Translations under genes and position numbers: made by a program
NCBI RefSeq assembly: GCF_000508185.1
Contig: NZ_AYOY01000148.1
Span: 1 to 46,520 of the forward strand
Direction: 5' to 3'
Length of the DNA stretch: 46,520 nt
From: Sphingobium sp. C100
GTDB taxonomy: Bacteria; Pseudomonadota; Alphaproteobacteria; Sphingomonadales; Sphingomonadaceae
Notes under the pieces: model-generated
Told to the model about the DNA's origin: nothing
What the model saw: the letters and a program-made list of their open reading frames with translations, nothing else
Database searches by the model: none
Shown: positions 7,817 through 16,359 of the stretch, piece by piece
Layout: each line of letters starts with the position of its first letter
How positions within the stretch are numbered: the stretch's first letter is position 1

Positions 7817-8287
7817 ATGATGAAATTGAACGGGTACGCGATCGTGGCAGCCATTGCTGTGGCCATCTCGATGACCGGCGGGGCCGCGGCCGAAGAGGCG
7901 CCGGTCGCCGGATCGTCAGACCTCGACAGGTCGGGCAGGGAAACCATGGCGGTGATCGACCGCCATATCGCCGCCATGCCGACCAAGGATGTCGAGACGA
8001 TCGTCTCCGATTATTCCGACGATACGATCGTGATCGTCACGCTGTTTCCCCAGCCGATCGTCGGCAAGGATGCGTTGCGAAAGGCCGTGGGGGATGTTGT
8101 CAAAATGTCGGCCGATCCGAATGCTCCGAAGGAGCTGAAATTCCTCCGCAAGGAGGCGATCGGCGAATATGGCTATCTCGTGGTCGACGCGGGCGCGGCA
8201 ATCGTGACCGAGACCTATGTGGTACGCGGCGGCAAGGTCGTGTTCGAATCTGCTACCTTCGTTCCCAAGGTGCAGCCCGCAGAATAG
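7817..8287 (+). CDS. NTF2-like secreted protein, paralogue of the upstream lipoprotein
   Basis: 156 residues with an ordinary signal peptide (IVAAIAVAISMTGGAAAEE) but no lipobox, so it should be soluble in the periplasm. The mature domain repeats the upstream gene: DLDRSGRETMAVIDRHIAAM, DVETIVSDYSDDTIVIVTLFPQPIVGKDALRKAV, TYVVRGGKVVFESATF. The pair is a tandem duplication in which one copy is membrane-anchored and the other free. GGAGG lies six nt before the ATG. It ends the rightward gene group; the convergent esterase begins 51 nt later. Confidence 0.7.
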   Translation: MMKLNGYAIVAAIAVAISMTGGAAAEEAPVAGSSDLDRSGRETMAVIDRHIAAMPTKDVETIVSDYSDDTIVIVTLFPQPIVGKDALRKAVGDVVKMSADPNAPKELKFLRKEAIGEYGYLVVDAGAAIVTETYVVRGGKVVFESATFVPKVQPAE

Positions 8288-8338
8288 CTCGCGGGCGGCG
8301 CCTGTCGGGAGGATATCCGACTTCCGGCGCTCTCCGGC

Positions 8339-9244
8339 TCATCCCCGCCGATAGGTGTGCCGCACAAAACTCCGGTACGCATCGATGAATCCGGCCTCAT
8401 GATCCTGCCCGGGGATCATCTCGCTGCTGATTCGAAGGCCCGGCAAAGGATCGGCCATCGCCTGGTCGAGAAATCGCAGCGCGCCCATCGCGAGCTTCCG
8501 GTAGGCGCGCACCGGGCCCTCCATTTCATGAATGTTGATCGACAGGTGAAGATGCGCGGGGTGCGCTTCGGCCCCGGCCGCCAGCATCGTCTCGTACAAC
8601 CCGAATACCACGCTGTCGTCGACCATGATTCCGGGGCTGCCGGCACCATATTTTACAAAGAAGCGGTTCCCGCACGACAGGGCGTAGAGGGCGAGCAGCC
8701 CGCCGAATGAATAGCCGAAAAAGCCAACATCCCATGCGTCTGCGCGAAATCGGGCTGCGACTTGGGGATGGAGCTCTTCCTCGATGAATTTCAGGAGCCT
8801 GTCCCCATGCCCGTCGGCGTAGGAATCGAAAAATATGTCGAGCGCAGTTTCGGGAGCCAGCCCCTCGTCGATCCCCAAATGGTCCCGCATATAGGGGATC
8901 ATCTCCGGCGCCACGCGTTCGCCGGGCGGCACGAGATCGCGATTGCGCGTTGACAGCATCCGCCGGGCTCCGTCCTCGGGGTAGCCGATATTCACCTGGA
9001 TGAAGGGCCGGCAGGGTATCGCCGCCTCCGGCAGAAACATCGAAAAGGCCACGCCGCCGGTCATCGGAGCGGCGATATTGCCGTCGGTCACGTACAGGAC
9101 CGGGAGAGGATCGTCCGTGAGGTCATAGGTTGCCGGTAGCGATATGGATATCGCGAACCGGTCGCCGACATGGTCGGAATCGATCTCGAGATAGGTGCAC
9201 CGGTCCAAGGGGTTGAACATGCTTTGCGTCGCATTTGCCGCCAC
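8339..9244 (-). CDS. Alpha/beta-hydrolase, esterase D/IroE-like (PF00756 type)
   Basis: About 301 residues, no signal peptide. The nucleophile elbow is GYSFGG (Ser), and a late GQDHEAGF supplies the likely catalytic His; LPVLYVTDGN is the early strand and oxyanion region of putative esterases. Family members hydrolyse carboxylic esters, S-formylglutathione or siderophore trilactones. In this setting ester cleavage of the imported substrate is most plausible, but a siderophore-esterase role cannot be excluded. The start is set at GTG 9244, eight nt after an AAGGAG; GTG 9253 overlaps that Shine-Dalgarno. A strong terminator separates it from the upstream ALDH gene, so it likely has its own promoter or depends on read-through. 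Confidence 0.8.
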   Translation of the reverse strand: MAANATQSMFNPLDRCTYLEIDSDHVGDRFAISISLPATYDLTDDPLPVLYVTDGNIAAPMTGGVAFSMFLPEAAIPCRPFIQVNIGYPEDGARRMLSTRNRDLVPPGERVAPEMIPYMRDHLGIDEGLAPETALDIFFDSYADGHGDRLLKFIEEELHPQVAARFRADAWDVGFFGYSFGGLLALYALSCGNRFFVKYGAGSPGIMVDDSVVFGLYETMLAAGAEAHPAHLHLSINIHEMEGPVRAYRKLAMGALRFLDQAMADPLPGLRISSEMIPGQDHEAGFIDAYRSFVRHTYRRG

Positions 9245-9264
9245 GTGACTCACTCCTTCGGCAC

Positions 9265-9302
9265 AAAAAAGAGCGCCGGACTTTCGGAGGAAAGTCCGGC
9301 GC
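9265..9302 (-). terminator. Rho-independent terminator after ALDH2
   Basis: On the minus strand a perfect 13-bp stem (9290-9302 with 9273-9285) closes a 4-nt loop and is followed by six T residues (9265-9270). It lies 46 nt past the ALDH2 stop and before the esterase start, so it should end or attenuate leftward transcription from the operator-2 promoter. Confidence 0.85.
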
Positions 9303-9348
9303 AGCCATTAACCCCAAGGAAATGTTTTGGTTGGCGGGAAGGGCGCGC

Positions 9349-10836
9349 TCAGCCGAAGCTGGGCTCGCCTTCGAGGATCACGGTCTTGGCCTCAAGGAAG
9401 GGATGAAGCCCTTCGATGCCGCCTTCGCGACCGATTCCGGACTGCTTGAAGCCGCCGAATGCGATTGTGAAATCGCTGCGGAACCAGTTATGGCCGATGG
9501 TGCCCGACTGGATTTGGCGCGCAACCTGCCATGCGCGCGTCGGGTCGTTGGTGAACACCGATGCGTTGAGGCCGTAAACCGAATCATTGGCGATCTCGAC
9601 GGCCTGGGCATCATTGTCCGCGGGAATGATGCTGACGACGGGCCCGAAAATTTCCTCGCGGGCGATCGTCATATTGTTGTCGACATTCGCAAACACCGTC
9701 GGTTCGACGAAATAGCCGCGGTTGAGATGGGCGGGCCGGCCGCCGCCAGCCGCGACCGTTGCGCCTTCTTCCCGGCCCTTCGCGATATAGCCTTCGACCC
9801 GGTCGCGCTGGCGCGACATGGCGAGTGGCCCCATCCCGGTCGCGGCGTCCATGGGGTCGCCGACGGAAATCTGCTTGAACGCCGCCGCCATCGCCTCGGT
9901 GAATTCGTCATGGCGATGCTTCGAAACGATCAGGCGGGTGAGCGACGAGCAGGCCTGGCCGCTGACCAGCGGTGCATAGGCCGCAATGCGGTTCGCCGCT
10001 TCCTGAACGTCGAAATCGTCGAGGATGACCGCCGCTGACTTGCCCCCGAGTTCGAGCGTGCATCGCGCGATGCGCTCACCGCAGATCGAGGCTATCTTCT
10101 TGCCGGCCGCCGTCGAGCCGGTGAAGGTGATCTTGTCGACCCGCGGGTCGCGCACGAGCAGTTCGGATACTTCGCGATCGGCGGTCACGACGTTGAGTAC
10201 GCCCGCCGGAAGGCCGATCGCCTTCGCCACCTCGGCATAGAGAAGAAGGCCTGCGGGAGATTCCGGCGAAGCCTTAAGGATCACCGTGCAGCCCGAGATG
10301 AGCGCAGGAGCGATTTTCCATGCTGCGAGCGGTGCCGCGAAATTCCAGGGTACAATCGCGCCCACCACGCCTACCGGCTCACGGACGAGGAAACTGGCCA
10401 CGGCGCCGGGCGAATGGAGCGCCTCGTGGCGTTCGACCCACTGGAAAGTCTCGCCAAGGCCGGCATAATATTCGAATGTTCCCGGTACGCCGGCGAGGAA
10501 GGCGTCGGCCACGCCCCGAGTAACCCCGATCTCGGAAATCCAGAGGTTGCTGACGTCGCCGATACGGCGCTGGAGCTCCTGGGCGAAAGCGCGCAAATAG
10601 GCGGCGCGCTCGGCATGCGAAATGCGCGGCCAAGGCCCCTTGTCGAACGCATGACGGGCGGCAGCGACGGCCCGCGACATATCCTCGGCCTGCGCTTCGG
10701 CAACCTTCAGGAAGAGCTCCTCGGTTGCGGGATTGATGACGTCGATGAAGGAACCGCTCGAGGGCGCGACCCATTCGCCACCGATGAAAAACTGGTCAGG
10801 CAGTTCAAGAATGCAGGAAGCGGGGGTGTCAGGCAT
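9349..10836 (-). CDS. NAD(P)-dependent aldehyde dehydrogenase 2
   Basis: About 495 residues, full-length ALDH. Motifs in order: VPWNFAAPLAAWKIAPALISG, FTGSTAAGKKIASICG, ELGGKSAAVILDD with the general-base Glu, GQACSSLTRLIV with the catalytic Cys, EEIFGPVVSIIPAD and FGGFKQSGIGREGGIEG. It is clearly different from ALDH1, so it probably handles a different aldehyde of the pathway. Among clustered ATG codons 10836 was chosen because GGAG sits six nt upstream; 10848 is possible. It is a single-gene unit: palindromic operator 2 with a leftward -10 element lies upstream and a terminator downstream. The LysR gene starts divergently. Confidence 0.9.
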   Translation of the reverse strand: MPDTPASCILELPDQFFIGGEWVAPSSGSFIDVINPATEELFLKVAEAQAEDMSRAVAAARHAFDKGPWPRISHAERAAYLRAFAQELQRRIGDVSNLWISEIGVTRGVADAFLAGVPGTFEYYAGLGETFQWVERHEALHSPGAVASFLVREPVGVVGAIVPWNFAAPLAAWKIAPALISGCTVILKASPESPAGLLLYAEVAKAIGLPAGVLNVVTADREVSELLVRDPRVDKITFTGSTAAGKKIASICGERIARCTLELGGKSAAVILDDFDVQEAANRIAAYAPLVSGQACSSLTRLIVSKHRHDEFTEAMAAAFKQISVGDPMDAATGMGPLAMSRQRDRVEGYIAKGREEGATVAAGGGRPAHLNRGYFVEPTVFANVDNNMTIAREEIFGPVVSIIPADNDAQAVEIANDSVYGLNASVFTNDPTRAWQVARQIQSGTIGHNWFRSDFTIAFGGFKQSGIGREGGIEGLHPFLEAKTVILEGEPSFG

Positions 10837-10953
10837 CATCTTCTCCATTGAATTACGATTTTCGAAAGACCTGCCGGTGCAGGCCCGTGCCGTCGGTTGC
10901 GGATTCCGTGGGTGAATTCGGCACGGCGACGGGTATCCTTCCGTTCCGGCGAA

Positions 10954-11000
10954 TATTTACGCGCCTTCTCATACGGTCGCTGCCCCCACTTATGGGGGCA
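10954..11000 (-). promoter_or_regulatory. Palindromic operator 2 and -10 for ALDH2
   Basis: TGCCCCCACTTATGGGGGCA (10981-11000) is a palindrome with 7-bp arms and a 6-nt spacer. On the minus strand TAAATA (10959-10954) starts exactly 22 nt after the GGGGGC arm, giving a predicted start near 10947, about 110 nt before the ALDH2 ATG. In the other direction, toward LysR, the same position reads GATTTC, a poor -10. Confidence 0.7.
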
Positions 11001-11116
11001 GTCTGATTGGTGGGCGCCGTCGATTTCGCTTCGGTGCAAAGGCGTGTATTGATGACGAACGGCCCGTTCAGGGCACTGAGGGAGCGGGCGGCGGCATTCA
11101 AATCGCCGGTTATGAT

Positions 11117-12028
11117 ATGGGCAAATTCAATCAGACGCATTTGATCAGGCGGATCGACCTGTTCACGCTACGACTCTTCCTGTCGGTGGTCGAAGAGGGG
11201 CAGATCGGTCGCGCGGCGGCGCGCGAAAACATCGCTCCGTCTACGGCCACCAAACGAATCCAGGACCTTGAGGAGATCGCGGGTATCGAGCTGCTCGATC
11301 GAAGCGCCAAGGGCGTCGTTCCCAGCGCGGCAGGTGCGGTGATGCTCCGATACGCGCGCGATATTGTCGACAGCATCGAAGGTTTGCGCGCGGAAATCGC
11401 CGCGTTCAACGATGGACGCGAGGGCAAGGTCACCATTGCTTCGGCGCGCTCGATCATCGACCCGTTCCTGACCAGCGAGCTAAGCGGGTTTGCGCGCGAC
11501 TTTCCGTTGGTCGAACTCGACGTCCACGAGGTAGAAAATAGCGAGATCGTCGAGATGGTCGCGCGCGGTGACGCCGACATCGGCGTTTTTGCCAAGGAGC
11601 CGAGGCTCGGCATTGAGGGCCTGCGCACGATCCCTTTTCGCGAGGACCGGCTGGTTGCCATCGTGCCCCGCTCGCATCGCTTCGCGGACTGCGCGCGCGT
11701 GAGCTTCAGCGAACTCATGTCGGAGAACATCATTGCGCTGAAAGCGCTGATGGCGGCGTTCGTCACCGCCGCCAAGCGTTCGGGCGTCCGTTTCGATCCT
11801 CGGTTCAGCGTGAAGAGTCCGGGCCTCGCGGTGAATCTCGTTCGCGACGGTTTCGGAGTCGCGATCCTGCCCGAAGGCCTTCTCACCCGCGAGAATCTGG
11901 AGAATGTTGCCAGCATCGAACTCGACGAGATGTGGGCGCGGCGGATCATCCATGTTGCGACGGCGCGCAATCGACCGCTCAATCCGGTCGCCGAGCAATT
12001 TCTCGGGCGGTTGACGGCGGACGTCTGA
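11117..12028 (+). CDS. LysR-family transcriptional regulator 1
   Basis: 303 residues. The N-terminal winged helix-turn-helix (about 10-70) reads LRLFLSVVEEGQIGRAAARENIAPSTATKRIQDLEE, a standard LysR opening; the remainder is the periplasmic-binding-like effector domain (GKVTIASARSIIDPFLTSEL, MVARGDADIGVFAKEP, LVRDGFGVAILPEGLL). It should bind a pathway intermediate and control neighbouring promoters. It is divergent from ALDH2, the classic arrangement for a LysR regulating its neighbour. No Shine-Dalgarno stands out before ATG 11117. The small dimeric-barrel gene downstream is separated by 140 nt carrying two copies of a TTCGAAA-TCGCCAA motif. Confidence 0.88.
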   Translation: MGKFNQTHLIRRIDLFTLRLFLSVVEEGQIGRAAARENIAPSTATKRIQDLEEIAGIELLDRSAKGVVPSAAGAVMLRYARDIVDSIEGLRAEIAAFNDGREGKVTIASARSIIDPFLTSELSGFARDFPLVELDVHEVENSEIVEMVARGDADIGVFAKEPRLGIEGLRTIPFREDRLVAIVPRSHRFADCARVSFSELMSENIIALKALMAAFVTAAKRSGVRFDPRFSVKSPGLAVNLVRDGFGVAILPEGLLTRENLENVASIELDEMWARRIIHVATARNRPLNPVAEQFLGRLTADV

Positions 12029-12057
12029 CGGCCGCGCTCGGCGCGCTTTGCTGCTCC

Positions 12058-12099
12058 TTCGAAATCGCCAAACCCGAGGTTCGAAAATCGCCAATTGCC
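12058..12099 (+). promoter_or_regulatory. Two direct copies of the TTCGAAA-TCGCCAA motif
   Basis: TTCGAAATCGCCAAACC (12058-12074) and TTCGAAAATCGCCAATTG (12080-12097) are direct repeats with starts 22 nt apart, i.e. two helical turns. They lie 70-110 nt upstream of the GTG of the next gene. Related single copies occur at 24735-24753, 30206-30225 (minus strand) and 35390-35407, each 65-100 nt before a start codon. Presumed operator for an unknown regulator. Confidence 0.45.
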
Positions 12100-12168
12100 G
12101 CTCGTGGCAGTGGAGATGACGATGTGGCGGCGAGAGCGCGATATGCGCGCCGCGATGGGAGGGAAGCC

Positions 12169-12516
12169 GTGCCACGGTACAAGCTGATCGTCATGACCAA
12201 CGCGGTCGAGGGGCGGGCCGACGAGTTCAACGACTGGTATACGAATGTCCATCTGGCCGACTTCCTGAAATTGCCGGGTGTCGTGGGGGCTCAACGGTTC
12301 GCGCGCAGTGAGGCGCAGCGGTCCGACGGTCCGTTTCCATGGGATTACCTGGCGATCTATGACTGCGACACCGACGACATCGAGGGCGTAATTGCCGAAC
12401 TCAGGGCGAAGGCGGGGACGCCCGAAATGCCGATAAGCGACGCGCTTGTCCCGGAGCGCTTCGTCTGTTTCTTCGAGGAAATGACCGATCGGCTCACGGT
12501 TTCGGACAAGAGCTGA
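12169..12516 (+). CDS. Small dimeric alpha/beta-barrel protein (DUF4286-like)
   Basis: 115 residues from GTG 12169, chosen because GGGAGGG is five nt upstream and the family signature starts at once (PRYKLIVMTNAVEGRADEFNDWY). The segment NDWYTNVHLADFLKLPGVVGAQRF is typical of ferredoxin-like dimeric barrel proteins related to DUF4286/EthD/antibiotic-biosynthesis monooxygenases. Such proteins are frequent in aromatic and terpenoid catabolic clusters of sphingomonads; some are enzymes, others substrate binders, and the role here is unknown. It is in the same direction as LysR1 but probably has its own promoter. The next gene is the disrupted cupin copy. Confidence 0.65.
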   Translation: MPRYKLIVMTNAVEGRADEFNDWYTNVHLADFLKLPGVVGAQRFARSEAQRSDGPFPWDYLAIYDCDTDDIEGVIAELRAKAGTPEMPISDALVPERFVCFFEEMTDRLTVSDKS

Positions 12517-12605
12517 GATGGTGGGATCGGAGGGGTAGGGGGACGAGACATCCTCGGTACGTCCGGCGATCTCCAACCCGACCGGATCCTATTATACCAG
12601 CCGGC

Positions 12606-12671
12606 GTGGTGACCGAGCTCGACGCGGAAGGGCAGTCAGCCGTCGCGTCCGACATGACGCTCGATCAAATC
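12606..12671 (+). pseudogene. Cupin gene copy 2, 5' fragment (split by IS66)
   Basis: The frame encodes VVTELDAEGQSAVASDMTLDQI, which lines up with VVTGIDSEGRSCVVSDARLDQI at the N-terminus of the intact cupin encoded at 34756-35241. The IS66 insertion lies immediately after the final Ile codon, and the remainder resumes in frame at 18655. No good start codon or ribosome binding site is visible upstream; the preceding RR of the family would need a one-base frameshift. The gene was probably oriented rightward, ahead of the acyl-CoA dehydrogenase operon. Confidence 0.7.
12664..12671. repeat. IS66 target-site duplication, left copy
   Basis: ATCAAATC occurs immediately before the left end of the IS66 element and again immediately after the right end (18647-18654). 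Eight base pairs is the target duplication length typical of IS66, and the duplicated bases fall inside the interrupted cupin frame. Confidence 0.9.
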
Positions 12672-12703
12672 GTAAGCGCTAAAACACCCCCACGGGGGAG
12701 CGC

Positions 12704-12959
12704 TCAGGCGGCCTGATCGATGACGGGGCTGGTGGCAGCGCGACTATCTACCCAGTTGTATGGGAGCAGATCATCGATGGGATCTGCATCGCCGCGCAGG
12801 ACGATGCGGGCGAGGACATCGGTGAGGTAGGCCTGAGGGTTGATGCCGCCCAGTTTGCAGGTTTCTATCAGGCTGGCAAAGGTCGCCCAGTTTTCAGCCC
12901 CCAGGTCATGGCCTGTGAACAGGGCATTTTTCCTGTTATGGAAAGGTATGCATAACCGC
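12704..12959 (-). pseudogene. IS66 tnpC, 3' part
   Basis: The minus-strand frame reads NRKNALFTGHDLGAENWATFASLIETCK and ends DDLLPYNWVDSR...DQAA, the conserved C-terminal domain of IS66 TnpC. It is separated by the 3.4-kb RIT element from the rest of the gene at 16389-17729. About 80 residues are encoded here. Confidence 0.85.
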
Positions 12960-12988
12960 AATTATGCGAAGCGCAGGATTATGCGCAG
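12960..12988 (+). repeat. RIT terminal inverted repeat, left
   Basis: 29 nt, starting AATTATGCGAAGCGCAGG, perfectly inverted at 16360-16388. It contains two staggered ATTATGCG motifs, which may be the recombinase binding half-sites. Confidence 0.88.
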
Positions 12989-13044
12989 GTGCTCCCGGCG
13001 GACCCAGATATTACGCTGGCCCCGCCGCCCCGAACTTCACATAA

Positions 13045-14052
13045 TCACAATGTCTGCAGAAAGCTCATCAGGTAGTCGGAGGCACGGAAGCGACCCGGCG
13101 TGGCGGTTCCTGGTTGCAGCTTCATCAGGGCTTGTTCCTTCATCGCGAGATCCGCTTCCACATACATGTGCGTCGTCGCGGTATCCTCGTGTCCGAGCCA
13201 CAGTGCAATGACGGTAATATCGACCCCCGATTGAAGCAGGTGCATTGCCGTCGTGTGTCGAACCGTATGGGGAGTGACCGGGCGCTCAAGGAGTCCCGGA
13301 TACTTGCGCCCTGCAATTGCGACGGCGAGGCCCAAACGCTGGGTGACGTTTGAGCGAGTCATACGGCCACCGCTACGGTTGGGGAACAGGATGCTATCGC
13401 CAGCGGGATCCCCGATCTGGCGGCGCCAGGATCTGATGAGTGCGGCTGTCGGTCGCCAGAGCGGCACACTACGTTCTTTGCGACCCTTACCGCACAAATG
13501 CACTGCGGGTTGCCCTTCCAGCACAACATCCCGACAGCGGATGCCGATCATCTCGGAAACGCGGGCACCAGTATTGTACATCATGCTGAAGAAGGCGCGG
13601 TCACGTTGGCCGGCCCAACTGGACCGGTCAGGCGCTTCGATGATGGCGATGACCTCGGATCGTGAGAGAAAGCCGACCAATGGCCGATCGAACCGCTTGA
13701 ACGGTATCGCCAACGCCCGCTCGATTGTGGCCAGCGACGCAAGGTCGTAATGCGATGCATATTTAAGGAACGTCCTGATTGCAGCGAGACGTGCATTGCG
13801 GCTTCGGACGCTGTTGCCTCGGCCCTTCTCCAGATGATCAAGGAATGCGAGCAACAATGGTGCGTCGAGATCGGACAATGTGATAGCGCTTGGCGTTCGA
13901 CGAAGCACTGTAGCCGCATAGTTGAAGAGCAGGCGCAGAGTATCCCGATACGCCGCGACGGTCTGCGCGCTGACCGCGCGCTGTTCCGTGAGATGATCGA
14001 GAAAGAATCGCTGCACGAGCGTCGGCAATGAGAGAGGCGCATGTTCAGCCAC
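13045..14052 (-). CDS. RIT tyrosine recombinase, third gene (RitC-like)
   Basis: About 335 residues. The N-terminal SAM-like core-binding domain (VQRFFLDHLTEQRAVSAQTVAAYRDTLR) is followed by the catalytic domain with the full tyrosine-recombinase set: GARVSEMIGI (Arg), GKGRKERSVPLW (Lys), PHTVRHTTAMHLL (His-x-x-Arg), LGHEDTATTHMY (His and nucleophilic Tyr). It is last in the three-gene operon and overlaps the stop of the second gene. GTG 14052 is preferred because GGGGAGAG lies five nt upstream; ATG 14073 is possible. It presumably acts together with its two partners in element transposition. Confidence 0.88.
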   Translation of the reverse strand: MAEHAPLSLPTLVQRFFLDHLTEQRAVSAQTVAAYRDTLRLLFNYAATVLRRTPSAITLSDLDAPLLLAFLDHLEKGRGNSVRSRNARLAAIRTFLKYASHYDLASLATIERALAIPFKRFDRPLVGFLSRSEVIAIIEAPDRSSWAGQRDRAFFSMMYNTGARVSEMIGIRCRDVVLEGQPAVHLCGKGRKERSVPLWRPTAALIRSWRRQIGDPAGDSILFPNRSGGRMTRSNVTQRLGLAVAIAGRKYPGLLERPVTPHTVRHTTAMHLLQSGVDITVIALWLGHEDTATTHMYVEADLAMKEQALMKLQPGTATPGRFRASDYLMSFLQTL

Positions 14053-14998
14053 GGCCGCTCTCCCCGAATGCATAATCTTCGAACCGGTCGCCTGCGATAG
14101 CCATCAGATCCGGGATGCCGGTCAAATACCAATATGTATCGGATACCTTTGTGTGGCCGACGTAAGTCGAGAGCGCCGCGATCGCGTTATCGATATCGGC
14201 ACCTTCGGCTTGCCACCTCTGGATGCGCCGACAGATAAATGTATGCCGGAGATCATGGATGCGGACGTCGGGATAGGCCCCCCGAGCGACGATCCCCGCC
14301 TCGTTGCGCAACCTCTGGAAGGTCCAGTGCACGGCGCGCGATTTTAGCGATCGTGTCGGCGTCGAGACGAAGAAGGCATCTTCCTGCTCACGTGGCAGGA
14401 AACGATCTCGCACGGCCACATAGTCGGCGAGCGCAGCCGCGACGGTTGGATGGAAGGGCACGTGCCTTGACTTGCTGAACTTCGTCATCCGAACGGTCAA
14501 ACATCGACTCCCGAGGTCCACATCGGCGCATCGCAGCTTGATCGCCTCAGACACACGCAGGCCGGTTGCGGAGATCAGACCGAAGAAAGCCTCGAACGCT
14601 GCGGGGCGCAGGCTGCCTTCCGGATCGAGATGTCGTGCCGCTGCAAGCAGCGCCATGACCTCGTCCTCGGTGTAGATATGCGGGGTGGCCCGGCGCTGGG
14701 ACTTGCCGAATATCCGGGTCTGCGGAAACTCCGTGGCCGGATCCATCCGCAACAGGTAGGTGGCGAAGGGTCGGATAGCATCGAGCCGACGCGCCCACGC
14801 CCTCGGTTCATGGGTACGAGCATGACCCTTTGCCCATTCGATCGCGAGATCTGTCGTTAGGGAACCTTGATGGCCAGAGCCGTCGAAGAATCTGGCGAAG
14901 GAATGAAGCTGGCTGGCACCCGGCCCGGTATCGAGAAACCCTAATGCTCGCCGCTCGGCGAGATAGGCCTCGGCTTGTGCTGTCATAGTCGTCATCAT
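14045..14998 (-). CDS. RIT tyrosine recombinase, second gene (RitB-like)
   Basis: About 317 residues. Core-binding domain: AQAEAYLAERRALGF onward. Catalytic residues: TGLRVSEAIKLR (Arg), TKFSKSRHVPFH (Lys), IHDLRHTFICRRI (His-x-x-Arg), VGHTKVSDTYWYL (His and Tyr). The start ATG overlaps the stop of the first gene as TGATG (15000-14997), with AGGGAGGG upstream, so the two should be translationally coupled. The gene is intact with no frameshift. Confidence 0.88.
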   Translation of the reverse strand: MMTTMTAQAEAYLAERRALGFLDTGPGASQLHSFARFFDGSGHQGSLTTDLAIEWAKGHARTHEPRAWARRLDAIRPFATYLLRMDPATEFPQTRIFGKSQRRATPHIYTEDEVMALLAAARHLDPEGSLRPAAFEAFFGLISATGLRVSEAIKLRCADVDLGSRCLTVRMTKFSKSRHVPFHPTVAAALADYVAVRDRFLPREQEDAFFVSTPTRSLKSRAVHWTFQRLRNEAGIVARGAYPDVRIHDLRHTFICRRIQRWQAEGADIDNAIAALSTYVGHTKVSDTYWYLTGIPDLMAIAGDRFEDYAFGESGRG

Positions 14999-16239
14999 CA
15001 CGCCCTCCCTGGCCAAGGCAGAGCCACAGCCGACAGGCGATCAAGATCGATCTTGGTGTAGATCTTCGACGTGTCGAGGCTGCGGTGACGCAGAATATCG
15101 GCGATGTGCTTCATGGGCGTGCCGTCGCGGAGCAGACGGCTCGCGATGCTGTGACGCAGGACGTGCGGATCAGTCCGATCCCACCCGCAGCGTGCGAAAG
15201 CCGCGATTACCGCATGCTTGGCGACGCCAGCCCTGATCGGGACGTCATACGGCGCGACATGGCGAACGAAGATCGCGCGGTTGTGGGTCTTCGGTCGTTC
15301 ATGGCGCAAATAATCTGCGATCGCGTCGCCGGTGGCCACCGGCAATGGAAGGCTATCGGTAAAATGCGTCTTGGTCCTGGCTATCCGAATGATCCCATTC
15401 CGCCAGTCTACGTCGTCGAGCCGAAGCTTTATGACCTCGGAGCATCGGAGCCCAAGGTCGGTGACGCATCTCACCATCGCATATGCGCGTCGCCAGGAGG
15501 GCAGATGATCGTCGAATGATGCGAGAACCGCGTCAATTTGGGCTGGAGACAACACATCGGGCAACCCCGCCAAGCGCCAATGCGCGGCGCGCGGGATCTC
15601 ACGCAAGAGTCCAGCGACATCGTCGCCCAACATCTTGCGAAACTTCAGATAGCAGCCGACTGCGCCGCCAGCGACGCGCACGGCACCAGCACTCCAACAA
15701 CGGCCTTCGCCCAGGACAAACCGTCGAACAAGGGCTGGCTCGAGCTTCTCAGGGGCAATCGCGCCATCGCCAAACCGCTCGAGGAGCAGTCGGCGAACGA
15801 TATGGATCCGCTGCCGCCGTGTCGTGTCCGCCAGACCACCGACATCGAGCATGTGGCGATCGAAGGCCTCCAGTTCACCGCTGATGTGATCCCTCTGCTC
15901 CGCAGCCCGAATCTGGCCCTCGATGCGAAGCACATGCAGCAGATGCCGGATAGCGACGCGCAACTCGCGGCGCACTTTGCGAACCGGCGCAGTGCATGTG
16001 CAAAATGGTAGGTGTGCATCCAGGAACTGGCGCTGCGCCACCTCATCTATCTGGGCGAGGTTGATACCTTCATCGGTTACCCACTTCGCGAAGTGGGCAA
16101 CGCATGCAAAATACACGCGCGCTGTGTTGGGATGATATCTGCCCGCTCGAAGATAGCTGACATACCCCTCTTCGACGGGCGCGAAGACACTGCTCGCCAA
16201 CCAGCGACGCGGCTCCGGCTGCAATAGATCAGACTTCAT
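14998..16239 (-). CDS. RIT tyrosine recombinase, first gene (RitA-like)
   Basis: 413 residues, the largest of the trio. The long N-terminal part includes VEEGYVSYLRAGRYHPNTARVYFACVAHF and a central helical region; the catalytic domain has LGLRCSEVIKLR (Arg), ARTKTHFTDSLPLP (Lys), PHVLRHSIASRLL (His-x-x-Arg), LRHRSLDTSKIYTKID (His and Tyr). GGAGAGGAG precedes the ATG. It is the promoter-proximal gene; the 120 nt between it and the right terminal repeat should carry the promoter of the trio. Confidence 0.88.
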   Translation of the reverse strand: MKSDLLQPEPRRWLASSVFAPVEEGYVSYLRAGRYHPNTARVYFACVAHFAKWVTDEGINLAQIDEVAQRQFLDAHLPFCTCTAPVRKVRRELRVAIRHLLHVLRIEGQIRAAEQRDHISGELEAFDRHMLDVGGLADTTRRQRIHIVRRLLLERFGDGAIAPEKLEPALVRRFVLGEGRCWSAGAVRVAGGAVGCYLKFRKMLGDDVAGLLREIPRAAHWRLAGLPDVLSPAQIDAVLASFDDHLPSWRRAYAMVRCVTDLGLRCSEVIKLRLDDVDWRNGIIRIARTKTHFTDSLPLPVATGDAIADYLRHERPKTHNRAIFVRHVAPYDVPIRAGVAKHAVIAAFARCGWDRTDPHVLRHSIASRLLRDGTPMKHIADILRHRSLDTSKIYTKIDLDRLSAVALPWPGRA

Positions 16240-16359
16240 GACAGGGCTCCTCTCCAGATGGTGGGTGGAGAGGATGCGGTATTATGTGCAGCGGGAGTTA
16301 GTCATGCCGCAGCGCGTGCGGCGCAAAGCCGAGAGCCACATAGGTCACTGAATGGCGAA

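Noticed and set aside
10849..11116. Operator 2 as promoter of LysR1
   Set aside because: The position 22 nt rightward reads GATTTC rather than a TA-initiated hexamer; the leftward side fits much better.
11131..12576. 481-codon open frame antisense to LysR1
   Set aside because: Shadow frame: the LysR helix-turn-helix and effector domain on the plus strand explain the sequence, and the antisense product has no recognisable motif.
12685..12700. CCCCC-AC-GGGGG near the IS66 left end, resembling the operator
   Set aside because: The spacer does not fit, it overlaps the IS66 terminal repeat, and no -10 stands at the expected offset.
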